Below are positions 16,051-24,450 of a DNA stretch of 64,000 nucleotides, piece after piece (within the stretch, counting starts at the first letter, position 1; each line of letters opens with the position of its first letter). The notes under the pieces are model-generated. The model had not been told where the DNA came from and did not search any database. It was given only the letters and a program-made list of their open reading frames with translations. This DNA comes from Tangfeifania diversioriginum (GTDB lineage Bacteria > Bacteroidota > Bacteroidia > Bacteroidales > Prolixibacteraceae), in the NCBI GenBank assembly GCA_945873105.1, contig CAMCBW010000013.1, positions 54,978-118,977 on the forward strand, read 5' to 3'. A program made the translations under genes and the position numbers.

Positions 16051-18723
16051 CTATTTCTTCGTCACATCTGCACGTTTTATCCTAGCCCGAATAAATATTT
16101 TGACCATCTCGTTCACCAACAGCGGAACCAAACCCAGGGAGATAGCAATAATCCAACCTTTCAAATCAAGCATTTGCAGATGAAATGCCCTTTGCATTAC
16201 CGGAATACCGATGACGATTAATTGGAGCAGGACACCCAGTACAATGGCCCCCACCAGGTATTTGTTGGAGAAAATACCTACCTGGAAAATCGATTTTGAA
16301 CTATTTCTGACAGCCAGCGAGAAAAACAACTGGCACATCACCAGCACCATAAAAGCCATCGTCCGGGCATATTCCACCGTATTTTCCGGAGCGGCCATGT
16401 CAAACGGACTATAACCATGTTCATAATAGCCAACCCAGAATGCCAGAATTGTCAAAGCACCGATTAAAAGACCGCCAAGAATCAGGTGAATTCCTGCGCC
16501 ACCAGCAAAGAAACTCTCTTTGGCATCCCGCGGTTTTTCTTTCATCACATCCGGATTTCCGGGATCCATGCCCAATGCAATGGCGGGAAAAGAATCGGTG
16601 ATAAGGTTGATCCACAGCAATTGGGTAGCGATTAACGGTGCTTGCCAACCTATTAAAAGAGTTATAAACATGGCAATTACTTCGCCCAGATTACAGGTAA
16701 TCAGAAAGATGACCGCCTTTTTGATGTTGCTGTAGATATTCCGGCCCTGCTCGATGGCGGAAACAATGGTTGAGAAATTGTCGTCCATCAGCACCATATC
16801 AGCGGCCGCCTTGGCCACATCGGTACCGGTTATCCCCATCGCCACGCCAATATCGGCAGCATTGAGCGAGGGAGCATCGTTTACCCCGTCACCGGTCATG
16901 GAAACAATGTTACCTTGCGACTTCAGCGCATGCACTATATTTACTTTGTGCTCAGGTGAAACACGCGCAAATACGAGATACCCCTCAATCCTTTCGGCGA
17001 GTTCCTTCTCCGAGAAGAGATCCATTTCCACCCCAGTAATGGCCTGATCAATGGAGTCAGTTATTCCCAGTTCCCGGGCAATGGCAAATGCGGTATTTTT
17101 ATGGTCGCCGGTAATCATGATGGTCGTAATACCGGCAACTCTTGCTGTCTGAATGGATTCTTTCACTTCGGGTCGGGGAGGGTCAATCATTCCGACAATC
17201 CCGGCTAAAATCAGCTCTTTCTCCATTTCAGTGCCTTTAACAATGGAACTGACAGGTTTATAAGCCACGCCAAGCGTTCGGAGCGCTTTGTCCGACATTT
17301 TTTCCGCTGCAGCAAGGAACCTTTTCTTGTGCTCTCCGGTAATCGGAATTACTTTTCCATTTTCTAAAACCTGTGTTGAAATGTCGATAAGATTCCCAAT
17401 TGCCCCTTTGGTATAAACTGTATATTTTTCGTTTTCTTCGTTGAGCGTTGACATTAATTTTCGGACGGAATCGAAGGGAAACTCGCTGACGCGAAGTGCT
17501 TGAGCAACTATTTTTTTTCTGTCAATTCCCAAATCATCTCCCAGTAGCAGCAGTGCAATTTCGGTCGGATCGCCCGTTCCGTGGCCGTTTTTGTAAGTTG
17601 CATCTGAGCAAAGTACCATGGCTTTGGCAAGCAATTTTGCATCTTCGGTTGCACTGTTCTTTGAATTGCGTTCGACAGCTATTTCACCCTCCAGGTTGAA
17701 ATAGCTCTTTACGGTCATTTTGTTTTGGGTAAGTGTGCCTGTTTTATCGGAACAGATGATATTTACCGAGCCAAGTGTTTCCACGGCAGGTAATTTTTTT
17801 ATAACTGCCTTTTTCTTCGACATGCCGGTTACGCCAATGGAAAGTACCACTGCGACAATGGCTGCCAGACCTTCCGGAATGGCGGCTACTGCCAGCGAAA
17901 CCGACAGAATAAACATTTCGGCCAAGTTGCGGCCCTGAATTAATGCTAGGACAAAAATGATGATACAGATTCCGATGGCAATCATTCCAATCGTTTTCCC
18001 CAATTTATCCAACCTGATTTCCAGCGGGGTTTTCTCCTTTATTTCGGTATTGATGAGGTTGGCAATTTTACCAACTTCAGTTTGCATACCGGTTTCAACG
18101 GCAACACCAACTCCTCTTCCCCGGGTCACATGGGTCGACCTAAACGCTATATTCATGCGGTCGCCCAAAGGAGTTCTCAGATCGCTGTAAACCTGTGATG
18201 CATCTTTATCGGAAGGAACAGACTCGCCGGTGAGCGCCGATTCTTCTATCTCAAGATCTGCAGACTCAATTAAGCGAATATCTGCAGAGATGAATCGTCC
18301 GGCGTCAAGAATCAGGATATCGCCGGGAACAACCTTGTGTGAATTGATCTCCTTCACCTCTCCATTTCGGCGGACAAGCGCTTTGGGAAACGAAATTTTT
18401 TGAAGCGCCTCAATGGCCTTTCCGGCTTTCACTTCCTGGAGTACACCCAGTACAGCATTGGTAATGATGACAAGGATGATAATGGTGGCATCGATGTATT
18501 CGCCCATCACCAGGGTTACCACTACAGCTGCAAGTAGAATGTAAATAAGCCATTCCTGCAGCTGGGCAAAAAACAATTGGAAAATGTTCTTTTTCTTCTT
18601 CGAAAGCAATTGATTTGCCCCATATTTTTCAAGCCTGACTTTTGCCTCTTCTTCAGAAAGCCCCAACGAAGCATCGACATTAATTTCTTTAAGAACTTCT
18701 TCTATCGATTTGGAAAACCACAT
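16051..18723 (-). CDS. Cation-transporting P-type ATPase (Ca2+/PMR1-like, P2)
   Basis: This is an 890-residue P-type ATPase. The phosphorylation site is D326 in CSDKTGTLTQNKM. TGES at 165-168 is the actuator motif. PEGL at 283-286 in M4 and the later TGDGVNDAPSL hinge are in place. The N-terminal cation-ATPase domain precedes the first membrane pair near residues 57-98. The PEGL motif and overall size favour a Ca2+- or Ca2+/Mn2+-exporting enzyme over a heavy-metal type, and no CxxC metal-binding domain is present. The M5-M6 region reads NLGEVIAMF and LLWINLITDSFPAIALGMDP, as in bacterial PacL-type pumps. Confidence 0.93.
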   Translation of the reverse strand: MWFSKSIEEVLKEINVDASLGLSEEEAKVRLEKYGANQLLSKKKKNIFQLFFAQLQEWLIYILLAAVVVTLVMGEYIDATIIILVIITNAVLGVLQEVKAGKAIEALQKISFPKALVRRNGEVKEINSHKVVPGDILILDAGRFISADIRLIESADLEIEESALTGESVPSDKDASQVYSDLRTPLGDRMNIAFRSTHVTRGRGVGVAVETGMQTEVGKIANLINTEIKEKTPLEIRLDKLGKTIGMIAIGICIIIFVLALIQGRNLAEMFILSVSLAVAAIPEGLAAIVAVVLSIGVTGMSKKKAVIKKLPAVETLGSVNIICSDKTGTLTQNKMTVKSYFNLEGEIAVERNSKNSATEDAKLLAKAMVLCSDATYKNGHGTGDPTEIALLLLGDDLGIDRKKIVAQALRVSEFPFDSVRKLMSTLNEENEKYTVYTKGAIGNLIDISTQVLENGKVIPITGEHKKRFLAAAEKMSDKALRTLGVAYKPVSSIVKGTEMEKELILAGIVGMIDPPRPEVKESIQTARVAGITTIMITGDHKNTAFAIARELGITDSIDQAITGVEMDLFSEKELAERIEGYLVFARVSPEHKVNIVHALKSQGNIVSMTGDGVNDAPSLNAADIGVAMGITGTDVAKAAADMVLMDDNFSTIVSAIEQGRNIYSNIKKAVIFLITCNLGEVIAMFITLLIGWQAPLIATQLLWINLITDSFPAIALGMDPGNPDVMKEKPRDAKESFFAGGAGIHLILGGLLIGALTILAFWVGYYEHGYSPFDMAAPENTVEYARTMAFMVLVMCQLFFSLAVRNSSKSIFQVGIFSNKYLVGAIVLGVLLQLIVIGIPVMQRAFHLQMLDLKGWIIAISLGLVPLLVNEMVKIFIRARIKRADVTKK

Positions 18724-18815
18724 TTTCTGAGTTGTAAATTAAGGCTGAAATCTCTGACTATTTAATGCATACAGGAACCAGGATAAAAAAGCATGTTCTA
18801 AAATTGCCATCGTCT

Positions 18816-19928
18816 TTATCCCGAAAACCTGGCATTTATTTTTTCCCACCATCTGACAAAAAATAATTTACTGCCATCACCCACTTTTTTATTCTGCTCG
18901 CCAATGATTAGGGCAATTGGTTTGAGCTCGTCAAACTCCTGGCAAACAACTTTTAACATGGCGGCAAAGGGCAAAAACATTATCATACCGGCCAATCCCC
19001 ACACAGCAGCGCCCACAAACAAACTCAGGATAGCCGTTAAGGCATTGATTTTTAAACCACCCCCAACAATACGGGGAGTTAGAAAATTATCGGAAACCAA
19101 TTGAACAATCCAAAATAAAATGGCAATTGCTACTGCCATCCAAATAGAATCATAGGAAACAAAGGCATAAATCAGCGGAATGACAGCTCCCATCGTAGTA
19201 CCAATGTATGGTATGATAGCGAGCGTAGCACCTAAAAATCCGAAAAGGAAAGGATTGTCGATGCCAATCATCATCAACCCAAGGCTGTTGGCCAATCCGA
19301 TGATGACCGTGAGAATTACCATGCCAAACAGGTATTTTTGTCCAACTTGTTGAACCGATTTAAACATTTCAAATACCCTTTCGCGTTTGTTCTCGGGCGA
19401 AAAAGCCAAAAATGCCTTGGTCAATCCATCTCTGTACAGGAGGAATAGAAAAGTAAATACAATGGTTGCCAGCAGTCCGGCCAAAAATGTTGCTGTATTA
19501 CTCACTGTTTTACCAACCAAAGAACCTGTTGAATCAGTAAGCCAAACTTTCATGCGGTTAAAAAGTTCATCCTTTTCCAGGTTTTGCATGAAACTTACGT
19601 GTTCATTGATAAATAGTGTAACATTGGCAAAAGCCAGAATAATTTTATCCTGAAAATCAGTAAATTCTTGCGCTACATTAATAATTTGAGTTGAAAAAAA
19701 GTAAGTAACACCTCCAATAATTAAAATCATGGCGAAAATGGAGAGAAAAGCAGCAAGCGCTTTGCCAATTTTCCATTTCTCCAGCATTTTTGCCAATGGA
19801 AGCAGTATGAATGAAATAAGCAGGGCAATGCTCAATGGGATGAGGATTGGTTTCGCAAAAACCAGGATGGCAAAGAGCAAAAATATGGTAGCTATGGCGT
19901 AAAACAGCTTTTGAAAAGATACATGCAT
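18816..19928 (-). CDS. AI-2E family transporter / permease
   Basis: The protein has 370 residues and about eight membrane helices. They group as early hairpins (residues 8-40 and 60-85), a soluble stretch of about 85-150, and a C-terminal bundle. Family features include the segment FGFLGATLAIIPYIGTTMGAVIPL and the late DNFLTPRIVGGGLKINALTAILSLFVGA. Members export autoinducer-2 or act in Na+/H+ exchange; which applies here is unknown. It is upstream of the P-type ATPase gene on the same strand, about 90 bp away. Confidence 0.9.
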   Translation of the reverse strand: MHVSFQKLFYAIATIFLLFAILVFAKPILIPLSIALLISFILLPLAKMLEKWKIGKALAAFLSIFAMILIIGGVTYFFSTQIINVAQEFTDFQDKIILAFANVTLFINEHVSFMQNLEKDELFNRMKVWLTDSTGSLVGKTVSNTATFLAGLLATIVFTFLFLLYRDGLTKAFLAFSPENKRERVFEMFKSVQQVGQKYLFGMVILTVIIGLANSLGLMMIGIDNPFLFGFLGATLAIIPYIGTTMGAVIPLIYAFVSYDSIWMAVAIAILFWIVQLVSDNFLTPRIVGGGLKINALTAILSLFVGAAVWGLAGMIMFLPFAAMLKVVCQEFDELKPIALIIGEQNKKVGDGSKLFFVRWWEKINARFSG

Positions 19929-20197
19929 TTTATCTTGTGATCAGATTCATCTTTGTCCAAAGGTCAGGAGTTTTCAACAAGAGAATCCTACACAATTTTG
20001 AGAATCTGTTACATCATTCCCACTTTTACGGACGACAAATTCCTTTCCCAAACCTCAATTCTTGTGTACCATTTGAATAACAAATAGGACCTATTGGTTT
20101 TTATCCTCATTTTTAACTACTTTAGGCATCAAACTGAACTAAATTGAATGCTGAAACAGGTTTTTAAATTCATTAACCATACTAATAGCTCAATCGC

Positions 20198-21664
20198 ATG
20201 ACACAAAGAAGAGATTTTCTCAAAAAAAGTATTTTAGGTACAGCAGGTTTAACCATTGGAGGTATGGGATTTAGCGCCAAATCCTATGCTTCAATCCTTG
20301 GTGCCAACGACCGCTTCCGAATGGCAGTTTGCGGGGTGAATGGACGCGGGAAAAGTCATATTGAAGGTTTTGGCGGACAAGCGAATCTGGAGATAGCCTA
20401 TCTCGTCGATCCCGACAGCAAGGTACTGGAAGGTCGGGTGAATGAGTTGCGCGGGAAAGGAGGCCTGAACGCAGGGGTAAAAGGAGTTGCGGATGTTCGC
20501 CGCGTACTTGAAGACAAGGATATTGATGCGATAAGTGTGGCAACGCCAAATAGCTGGCACTCTCAAATGGTGATTTGGGCTGCCCAGTCAAAAAAGCATT
20601 GTTATGTGGAGAAACCTGCAAGCCACGACATCCACGAAGGACGAATTGCACTGGCAGCTGCTGAAAAGTACGGAATCGTTGTCCAGCATGGTACGCAGCG
20701 ACGCAGTGAGGCCGGATGGGCCCGACAGGTATCCGATATCCGGTCTGGCAAATATGGAAAAATGTTGGTTTCACATGGTCTTGCCTGCAAACCTCGTGAA
20801 GGCATTGGTTTTGAGACTGATTCAAATCCTCCGGCGAACCTGGACTGGAATATCTGGAAAGGACCTGCAGTTATCAATAGCTACAACAAGAATTTGGTGC
20901 ATTACAACTGGCATTGGAACTGGAAGGTGGGCAATGGCGAATTAAATAACCAGGGTACGCATCAGCTGGATGTTGCCTACTGGGGCCTTGATGCGGAAGT
21001 TGAAAATACGCATCCTGTTCGGGTGATGGCGATTGGCGGAAGATTTGTATGGGAGGATCAGGGCGAAACGCCCAATACCATGTTTGCCCTTGCCGAGTTT
21101 GCCAACGGGCAATATGTATTTTTCAATGTCCGTAATGTGAAATATCCGGGATACAAGACGGAAGTTACCAACCGTTTTTATTTTGAGGATGGCGGAAAAC
21201 TGATTGAAGGAAAATATGAATCTCACAATGGAAGTCAACCCCGTAATGTCCCAATCAAAGATGTCCGGCAAACACCGGGAGGCAACTGGGAAAGCTTTGT
21301 GACCGCCTGCCGCGCCAACGATCCAAAAATGGCCAATGGAAACATGTACGACGCTCACTACAGTTGTGCACTTGGACACCTGATGAACACTTCCTACCGA
21401 TTGGGGACAAAAGTGCCGTTCAATGAAAAAGCTGGTCGGTTTGGCGACAATGCACTGGCTTACGAAGAATTTATGAAAATTCATGCCATTGCCAGAGATG
21501 GCATGGGTGTGCCGGAAAATAAAGCGGAATACATTGTCGGACCGTGGTTGAAATTTGATGGCAAGACTGAACAATTTGTTGGTGATCATTCGGTTGAAGC
21601 CAACCAATTGCTTGCCGATCCGCGTAATTCCGGATACATCTTACCTTCTGTCAAATCAGTTTGA
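20198..21664 (+). CDS. Gfo/Idh/MocA family oxidoreductase, TAT leader (488 aa)
   Basis: The TAT-like leader MTQRRDFLKKSILGTAGL begins a 488-residue exported oxidoreductase. The NAD-binding Rossmann domain is at about 40-165 (RMAVCGVNGRGKSHIEGF, then VATPNSWH and EKPASHD). The C-terminal domain contains NQGTHQLDVAYWGLD, typical of secreted Bacteroidota members of this family acting on carbohydrates. It is longer than the 13.5-kb paralogue and only distantly similar. It stands alone on the plus strand. Confidence 0.9.
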   Translation: MTQRRDFLKKSILGTAGLTIGGMGFSAKSYASILGANDRFRMAVCGVNGRGKSHIEGFGGQANLEIAYLVDPDSKVLEGRVNELRGKGGLNAGVKGVADVRRVLEDKDIDAISVATPNSWHSQMVIWAAQSKKHCYVEKPASHDIHEGRIALAAAEKYGIVVQHGTQRRSEAGWARQVSDIRSGKYGKMLVSHGLACKPREGIGFETDSNPPANLDWNIWKGPAVINSYNKNLVHYNWHWNWKVGNGELNNQGTHQLDVAYWGLDAEVENTHPVRVMAIGGRFVWEDQGETPNTMFALAEFANGQYVFFNVRNVKYPGYKTEVTNRFYFEDGGKLIEGKYESHNGSQPRNVPIKDVRQTPGGNWESFVTACRANDPKMANGNMYDAHYSCALGHLMNTSYRLGTKVPFNEKAGRFGDNALAYEEFMKIHAIARDGMGVPENKAEYIVGPWLKFDGKTEQFVGDHSVEANQLLADPRNSGYILPSVKSV

Positions 21665-22015
21665 AAATAGTTAGGTTCGAACGTCTATTCAATTTGACAG
21701 CAACAGCATAAATAATCTATAGGTTTTTTCTCCACAGTTGGCTACTATAACCATATTTAATAGTATTAGTATATAAGACGGTAAATTTTACCCTTTAAAT
21801 CTATTACTTCTGGTTGATCCTTTCATCAATGTATGATCCATGCTGGTCGGTAATCCTATGGCTAATCGATGGATTTTACATGGTCATTGAGCTGGGGATT
21901 GCCGGCATGATTCTGGGAACCTGTGGATAGTTCCGGAATTTGGGAGAAAAATTAAACTTTTGGCCTTTGTATAAGCGTTGCAGATAAAATATTTATTTAT
22001 ATTTGCCGACTCAAT
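21665..22015. other. Intergenic region before tRNA-Ala
   Basis: This 351-bp gap carries no supportable gene. Near its end TATATTTG (21998-22005) matches the TAnnTTTG promoter element and lies 10 bp before the tRNA, so it is the likely tRNA promoter. Nothing else stands out. Confidence 0.5.
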
Positions 22016-22089
22016 GGGGGATTAGCTCAGTTGGCTAGAGCGTTTGACTGGCAGTCAAAAGGTCATCGGTTCGATTCCGATATTCTCCA
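22016..22089 (+). tRNA. tRNA-Ala (anticodon GGC)
   Basis: The sequence folds as a complete cloverleaf. The acceptor GGGGGAT pairs with ATTCTCC, the D stem is GCTC/GAGC, and the anticodon stem TTTGA/TCAAA carries loop CTGGCAG. The T stem is ATCGG/CCGAT with loop TTCGATT. The anticodon is at 22050-22052. The third acceptor pair is G-U, the alanine identity element, which supports the call. Discriminator is A and CCA is not encoded. It borders an AT-rich accessory patch, as tRNA genes often do for integrated elements. Confidence 0.95.
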
Positions 22090-22098
22090 CTCTGATTA

Positions 22099-22203
22099 TC
22101 AAGGCTTTACGGCAACGTAAAGCCTTTCTTTTTTACTGGAGTGCCCTTCTGGAGTGCCCTTTGAGTGCCCTTTTAAATTTTTTGAGAGGTTTTCTATTTG
22201 ATT
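22099..22203 (-). pseudogene. Possible C-terminal remnant of an integrase-like gene
   Basis: On the minus strand 34 sense codons run from 22203 to a stop at 22101-22099. They encode a basic tail with KGHSKGTPEGHSSKK and end RLYVAVKP. The repeated KGHS/KGTP/EGHS motif reflects three direct DNA repeats (AGTGCCCTT). A stop codon lies just upstream, so no intact gene remains. Position against the 3' end of a tRNA suggests the tail of a lost tyrosine recombinase. The identity is inferred from position and memory of similar tails, not from a catalytic motif. Confidence 0.35.
22101..22134 (+). terminator. Intrinsic terminator of tRNA-Ala
   Basis: An 11-bp perfect stem AAGGCTTTACG / CGTAAAGCCTT with GCAA loop is followed by TCTTTTTT. 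It begins 11 bp after the tRNA. Confidence 0.9.
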
Positions 22204-22213
22204 TCACGCCTTC

Positions 22214-23170
22214 TTAGACGCGACTAGTTTGCCTAAACAATTTATAATTTTCAACTACATTATTTTTGTACAATTTCCTGGCATCGTCAGATAAAAAAGA
22301 TTTGTCAACCATAATTAGTATCTCATCTTCATTTTTATCAAATGTGTCAATAATCTTCGTAATAATCGTTTCTCTAATTTTCAAACGCTTCCCAAATTCA
22401 ATAAAATCCTCCCTCTTATAGTAATATTTTTTTCCCAATGGCAAATTAGTTTGTTCCATTTCTCCGAATAAATTCAACGCCAATAAATTATCAGTAAGAT
22501 GAATCTTGGTATTCATTAAATCATACGAAGGTGATAACATCATATCTCCATCAGAAGTTTCCAATAGCGAAATATTTTTCAAGTGAACATCACCATTACC
22601 AGTAAGGAAATTGAATATCAGAATTCGAAGAAAATCAACTCTATTTAATGGGCTAAGCCATTCCCCAACATCTTGATAGGTTTTTGAGGCATATTTATCT
22701 GCCGCTTTAAGTACTGATACGAAATCTTCCTGATTCAATTTTTCGCCATTCGAATCATAATCAAATCGTTTAGTAATATATGCTGGAGTTCCATTGGCAA
22801 AGTTCATAAATGCACATTCGGCTATTTTGATACTAAACAGTTGTTTGGCTATTTGCATGGTTACGTGTTCATTTGCGGGCGATTGGTCGGGCAAATTAAA
22901 CCTGGACAACATTGGTTTTATGATATACTGGGATTTTTCATCTACATTCATCCTTGGAACTAACTCGATACCCCTGGGTTTCCCAATAAATCCTTTTCGT
23001 TGAACTCCTGAGATACTAAACCCCATTGGTTGTCCATCAATTCTTTTTGAAATATCTTCCCAATTGAATTTGAGCTGAGGACTAACCTTAGAGCGGTCAA
23101 ATAAAATTGTCTCACAGGAGGAACAAAATCCTATTGTATTCTCCTTAAGACATCCGTTACACTGTGCCAT
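22214..23170 (-). CDS. HipT-like kinase toxin of a HipBST system, with N-terminal zinc ribbon
   Basis: This 318-residue HipA-family kinase lacks the usual N-terminal subdomain, which is encoded by the preceding gene. The kinase residues are visible: glycine-rich loop FSISGVQRKG (51-60) with an SIS motif at 52-54, K85 (YIIKP), E101, catalytic GNGDVHLKN (191-199, D194 and N199) and metal-binding D217 (PSYD). In described HipBST systems two serines in the same loop control toxicity by autophosphorylation, and the toxin phosphorylates a tRNA synthetase. Cys4, Cys7, Cys16 and Cys19 form an N-terminal CxxC-x8-CxxC ribbon. The start overlaps the upstream gene by 14 bp. Low GC marks the operon as acquired. 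Confidence 0.88.
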   Translation of the reverse strand: MAQCNGCLKENTIGFCSSCETILFDRSKVSPQLKFNWEDISKRIDGQPMGFSISGVQRKGFIGKPRGIELVPRMNVDEKSQYIIKPMLSRFNLPDQSPANEHVTMQIAKQLFSIKIAECAFMNFANGTPAYITKRFDYDSNGEKLNQEDFVSVLKAADKYASKTYQDVGEWLSPLNRVDFLRILIFNFLTGNGDVHLKNISLLETSDGDMMLSPSYDLMNTKIHLTDNLLALNLFGEMEQTNLPLGKKYYYKREDFIEFGKRLKIRETIITKIIDTFDKNEDEILIMVDKSFLSDDARKLYKNNVVENYKLFRQTSRV

Positions 23171-23501
23171 GTTCTTTGTTTTTTACGGTAATTGCTCCAA
23201 TTGTATCGTACTGACAGGTTAATACCAATAAGCTCCAATCATCACTAGGGTCGATACTTAATGCTTTACAAATTTGTTCCCTATTCTCTCCCTCGCTAAG
23301 AATGGATTTGAAATAGTGAAATAATTCTTTGGAATTATATGTTTTTTGTCTTTTAGGCATATTAACTGAAATTGGTAGCGTGGTAACATCTTCAATAAAG
23401 GCATCATCATACTCAAAATGATAACCATTATCATCAACCCAGAGTTCGCCTGCCTTAATATTTCCTTTATAGATGACTTCCAATTTATTTCCTATCCTCA
23501 T
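23157..23501 (-). CDS. HipS-like protein (stand-alone HipA N-terminal subdomain)
   Basis: The 114-residue product matches the N-terminal subdomain of HipA: LEVIYKGNIKAGELW, then FEYD, LPISVNMPKR (family pLSxslP), FHYFKSILSEGENR (family fFxnLLPEG) and ITV at the end. As a separate small protein between an XRE gene and a kinase core gene it corresponds to HipS. In the E. coli HipBST system HipS is the antitoxin that inhibits HipT. It overlaps the kinase gene by 14 bp and follows the hipB gene by 6 bp, indicating one operon. Confidence 0.85.
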   Translation of the reverse strand: MRIGNKLEVIYKGNIKAGELWVDDNGYHFEYDDAFIEDVTTLPISVNMPKRQKTYNSKELFHYFKSILSEGENREQICKALSIDPSDDWSLLVLTCQYDTIGAITVKNKEHGTV

Positions 23502-23507
23502 ATTTTA

Positions 23508-23717
23508 CTAATTATGCTTTTTTACTTCAATTTTCATTTCCAGATTGAGATATTCAATAATATTTTGCAATACCGTAAATGTCGGATTGCTACTCCCTCT
23601 TTCGATTTGGGAGATGGTAGTCTTTGACATACCTGTAAGGTCGGCTAAGTCACTTATGGTTAGTCTTAATACCATCCTTCTATGTTTTAATAGTTTTCCT
23701 AATTCTTCTATCTTCAT
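23508..23717 (-). CDS. HipB-like XRE transcriptional regulator
   Basis: A 69-residue helix-turn-helix protein (KHRMVLRLTISDLADLTG, then MSKTTISQIERGSSNPTF). It is first in the three-gene operon and should be the DNA-binding autorepressor that augments inhibition by the complex. Its own promoter region carries repeated TGGTA motifs at 61-bp spacing. Confidence 0.85.
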   Translation of the reverse strand: MKIEELGKLLKHRRMVLRLTISDLADLTGMSKTTISQIERGSSNPTFTVLQNIIEYLNLEMKIEVKKHN

Positions 23718-23729
23718 GATATCGTATCG

Positions 23730-23862
23730 TTATATTGGTAATATTCTTTCCAAAATACATATTTAATTCTAATATGTCAAATATAAATCAATATAATGGT
23801 ATATATTCAACATAAATATTGAAGATTAGTGTAATTGTCAAGAATACATCAATATATTGGTA
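23730..23862. promoter_or_regulatory. Three evenly spaced ATATWWTGGTA motifs (putative HipB operators)
   Basis: TTATATTGGTA at 23730-23740, ATATAATGGTA at 23791-23801 and ATATATTGGTA at 23852-23862 are each 61 bp apart. The middle copy lies between the -33 and -7 elements of the predicted hipBST promoter, one copy is in its 5' leader and one is upstream. An inverted repeat TTCAACATAAATATTGAA (23806-23823) overlaps the -33 element. Confidence 0.5.
23778..23810 (-). promoter_or_regulatory. Predicted promoter of the hipBST operon
   Basis: On the minus strand TTG (complement of 23808-23810) and TATATTTG (complement of 23778-23785) are separated by 22 bp and fit the Bacteroidota TTG / TAnnTTTG pattern. 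The first gene starts about 60 bp downstream. Confidence 0.5.
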
Positions 23863-23890
23863 CGTACGTAGTGAATTATTGGAAAAATGA

Positions 23891-24007
23891 CATAATTGTC
23901 GTGCTATCAAATATCAAAAATATGCAAAGAAAATAAATCGAATCATTGAAGCAATGGTTGCATTAGACATGAACGAAAATCATCGTCAACCACTTTTGGC
24001 AAACTAA
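23891..24007 (+). pseudogene. Possible short gene remnant of unknown origin
   Basis: After a TGA at 23888-23890, 38 sense codons run to TAA at 24005-24007. The peptide (YQKYAKKINRIIEAMVALD, then NENHRQPLLAN) has protein-like composition, but no suitable start codon precedes it. It lies between the two hip operators and may be the tail of a gene lost when the modules were assembled. I do not recognise the family. Confidence 0.3.
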
Positions 24008-24008
24008 A

Positions 24009-24041
24009 TGTTGTATATTATCAACATAATTAATACATTTG
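24009..24041 (+). promoter_or_regulatory. Promoter and palindromic operator of the hipBA pair
   Basis: TTG at 24011-24013 and TACATTTG at 24034-24041 are separated by 20 bp, a good Bacteroidota promoter. The -33 element lies inside the palindrome TGTTGTATATTATCAACA (24009-24026). A further CAACA half-site is at 24053-24057. This arrangement suits repression by the XRE protein encoded immediately downstream. It also argues that translation starts at 24065 rather than at the ATG at 24008. Confidence 0.6.
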
Positions 24042-24064
24042 TGGAAATTAGTCAACATTCATAT

Positions 24065-24382
24065 ATGAATAGCAAAAAACAACTTTTGTTCCCCAAACAC
24101 AAATTGGTGCTGGAACAAGTAGGGGAAAATATAAAACTTGCAAGAAAGCGGAGGAAGCTTACCACCATTCAAGTGAGTGAAAGGGCTAAAATAGACAGAA
24201 CCACACTATACCAAATTGAACGTGGCAACGGAAGCGTGTCGATGGCTGCCTATTTTAATACGCTGAGAGTATTGGGGTTGCAGGATGATTTTTTGAAATT
24301 GGCAGCAGACGATAGTTTCGGTAGAAAATTACAAGACCTTGAATTAACCGGGAAGAAACGACCATTTGAAAATGTTTCATGA
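24065..24382 (+). CDS. HipB-like XRE antitoxin
   Basis: The start at 24065 gives 105 residues with a helix-turn-helix (VGENIKLARKRRKLTTIQVS then KIDRTTLYQIERG). A C-terminal tail follows (DDSFGRKLQDLELTGKKR), of the kind HipB uses to contact HipA. An in-frame ATG at 24008 would place start upstream of the promoter and adds a non-homologous stretch. It precedes the hipA gene by 68 bp and is divergent from the HipBST operon. Role: autoregulator and antitoxin of the HipA kinase. Confidence 0.85.
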   Translation: MNSKKQLLFPKHKLVLEQVGENIKLARKRRKLTTIQVSERAKIDRTTLYQIERGNGSVSMAAYFNTLRVLGLQDDFLKLAADDSFGRKLQDLELTGKKRPFENVS

Positions 24383-24450
24383 ATAAAACAATGAGAATTG
24401 GGAGTTCCATCTGGCCGTTAAATAACAATATAATATTCAGATGAAATAAA

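Noticed and set aside
18780..18815. Riboswitch or metal-sensing leader between the AI-2E and P-type ATPase genes
   Set aside because: The gap is too short and shows no conserved structure.
24008..24064. Upstream start for the second HipB gene
   Set aside because: The added residues overlap the predicted promoter and operator and do not resemble HipB proteins. The start at 24065 fits better.
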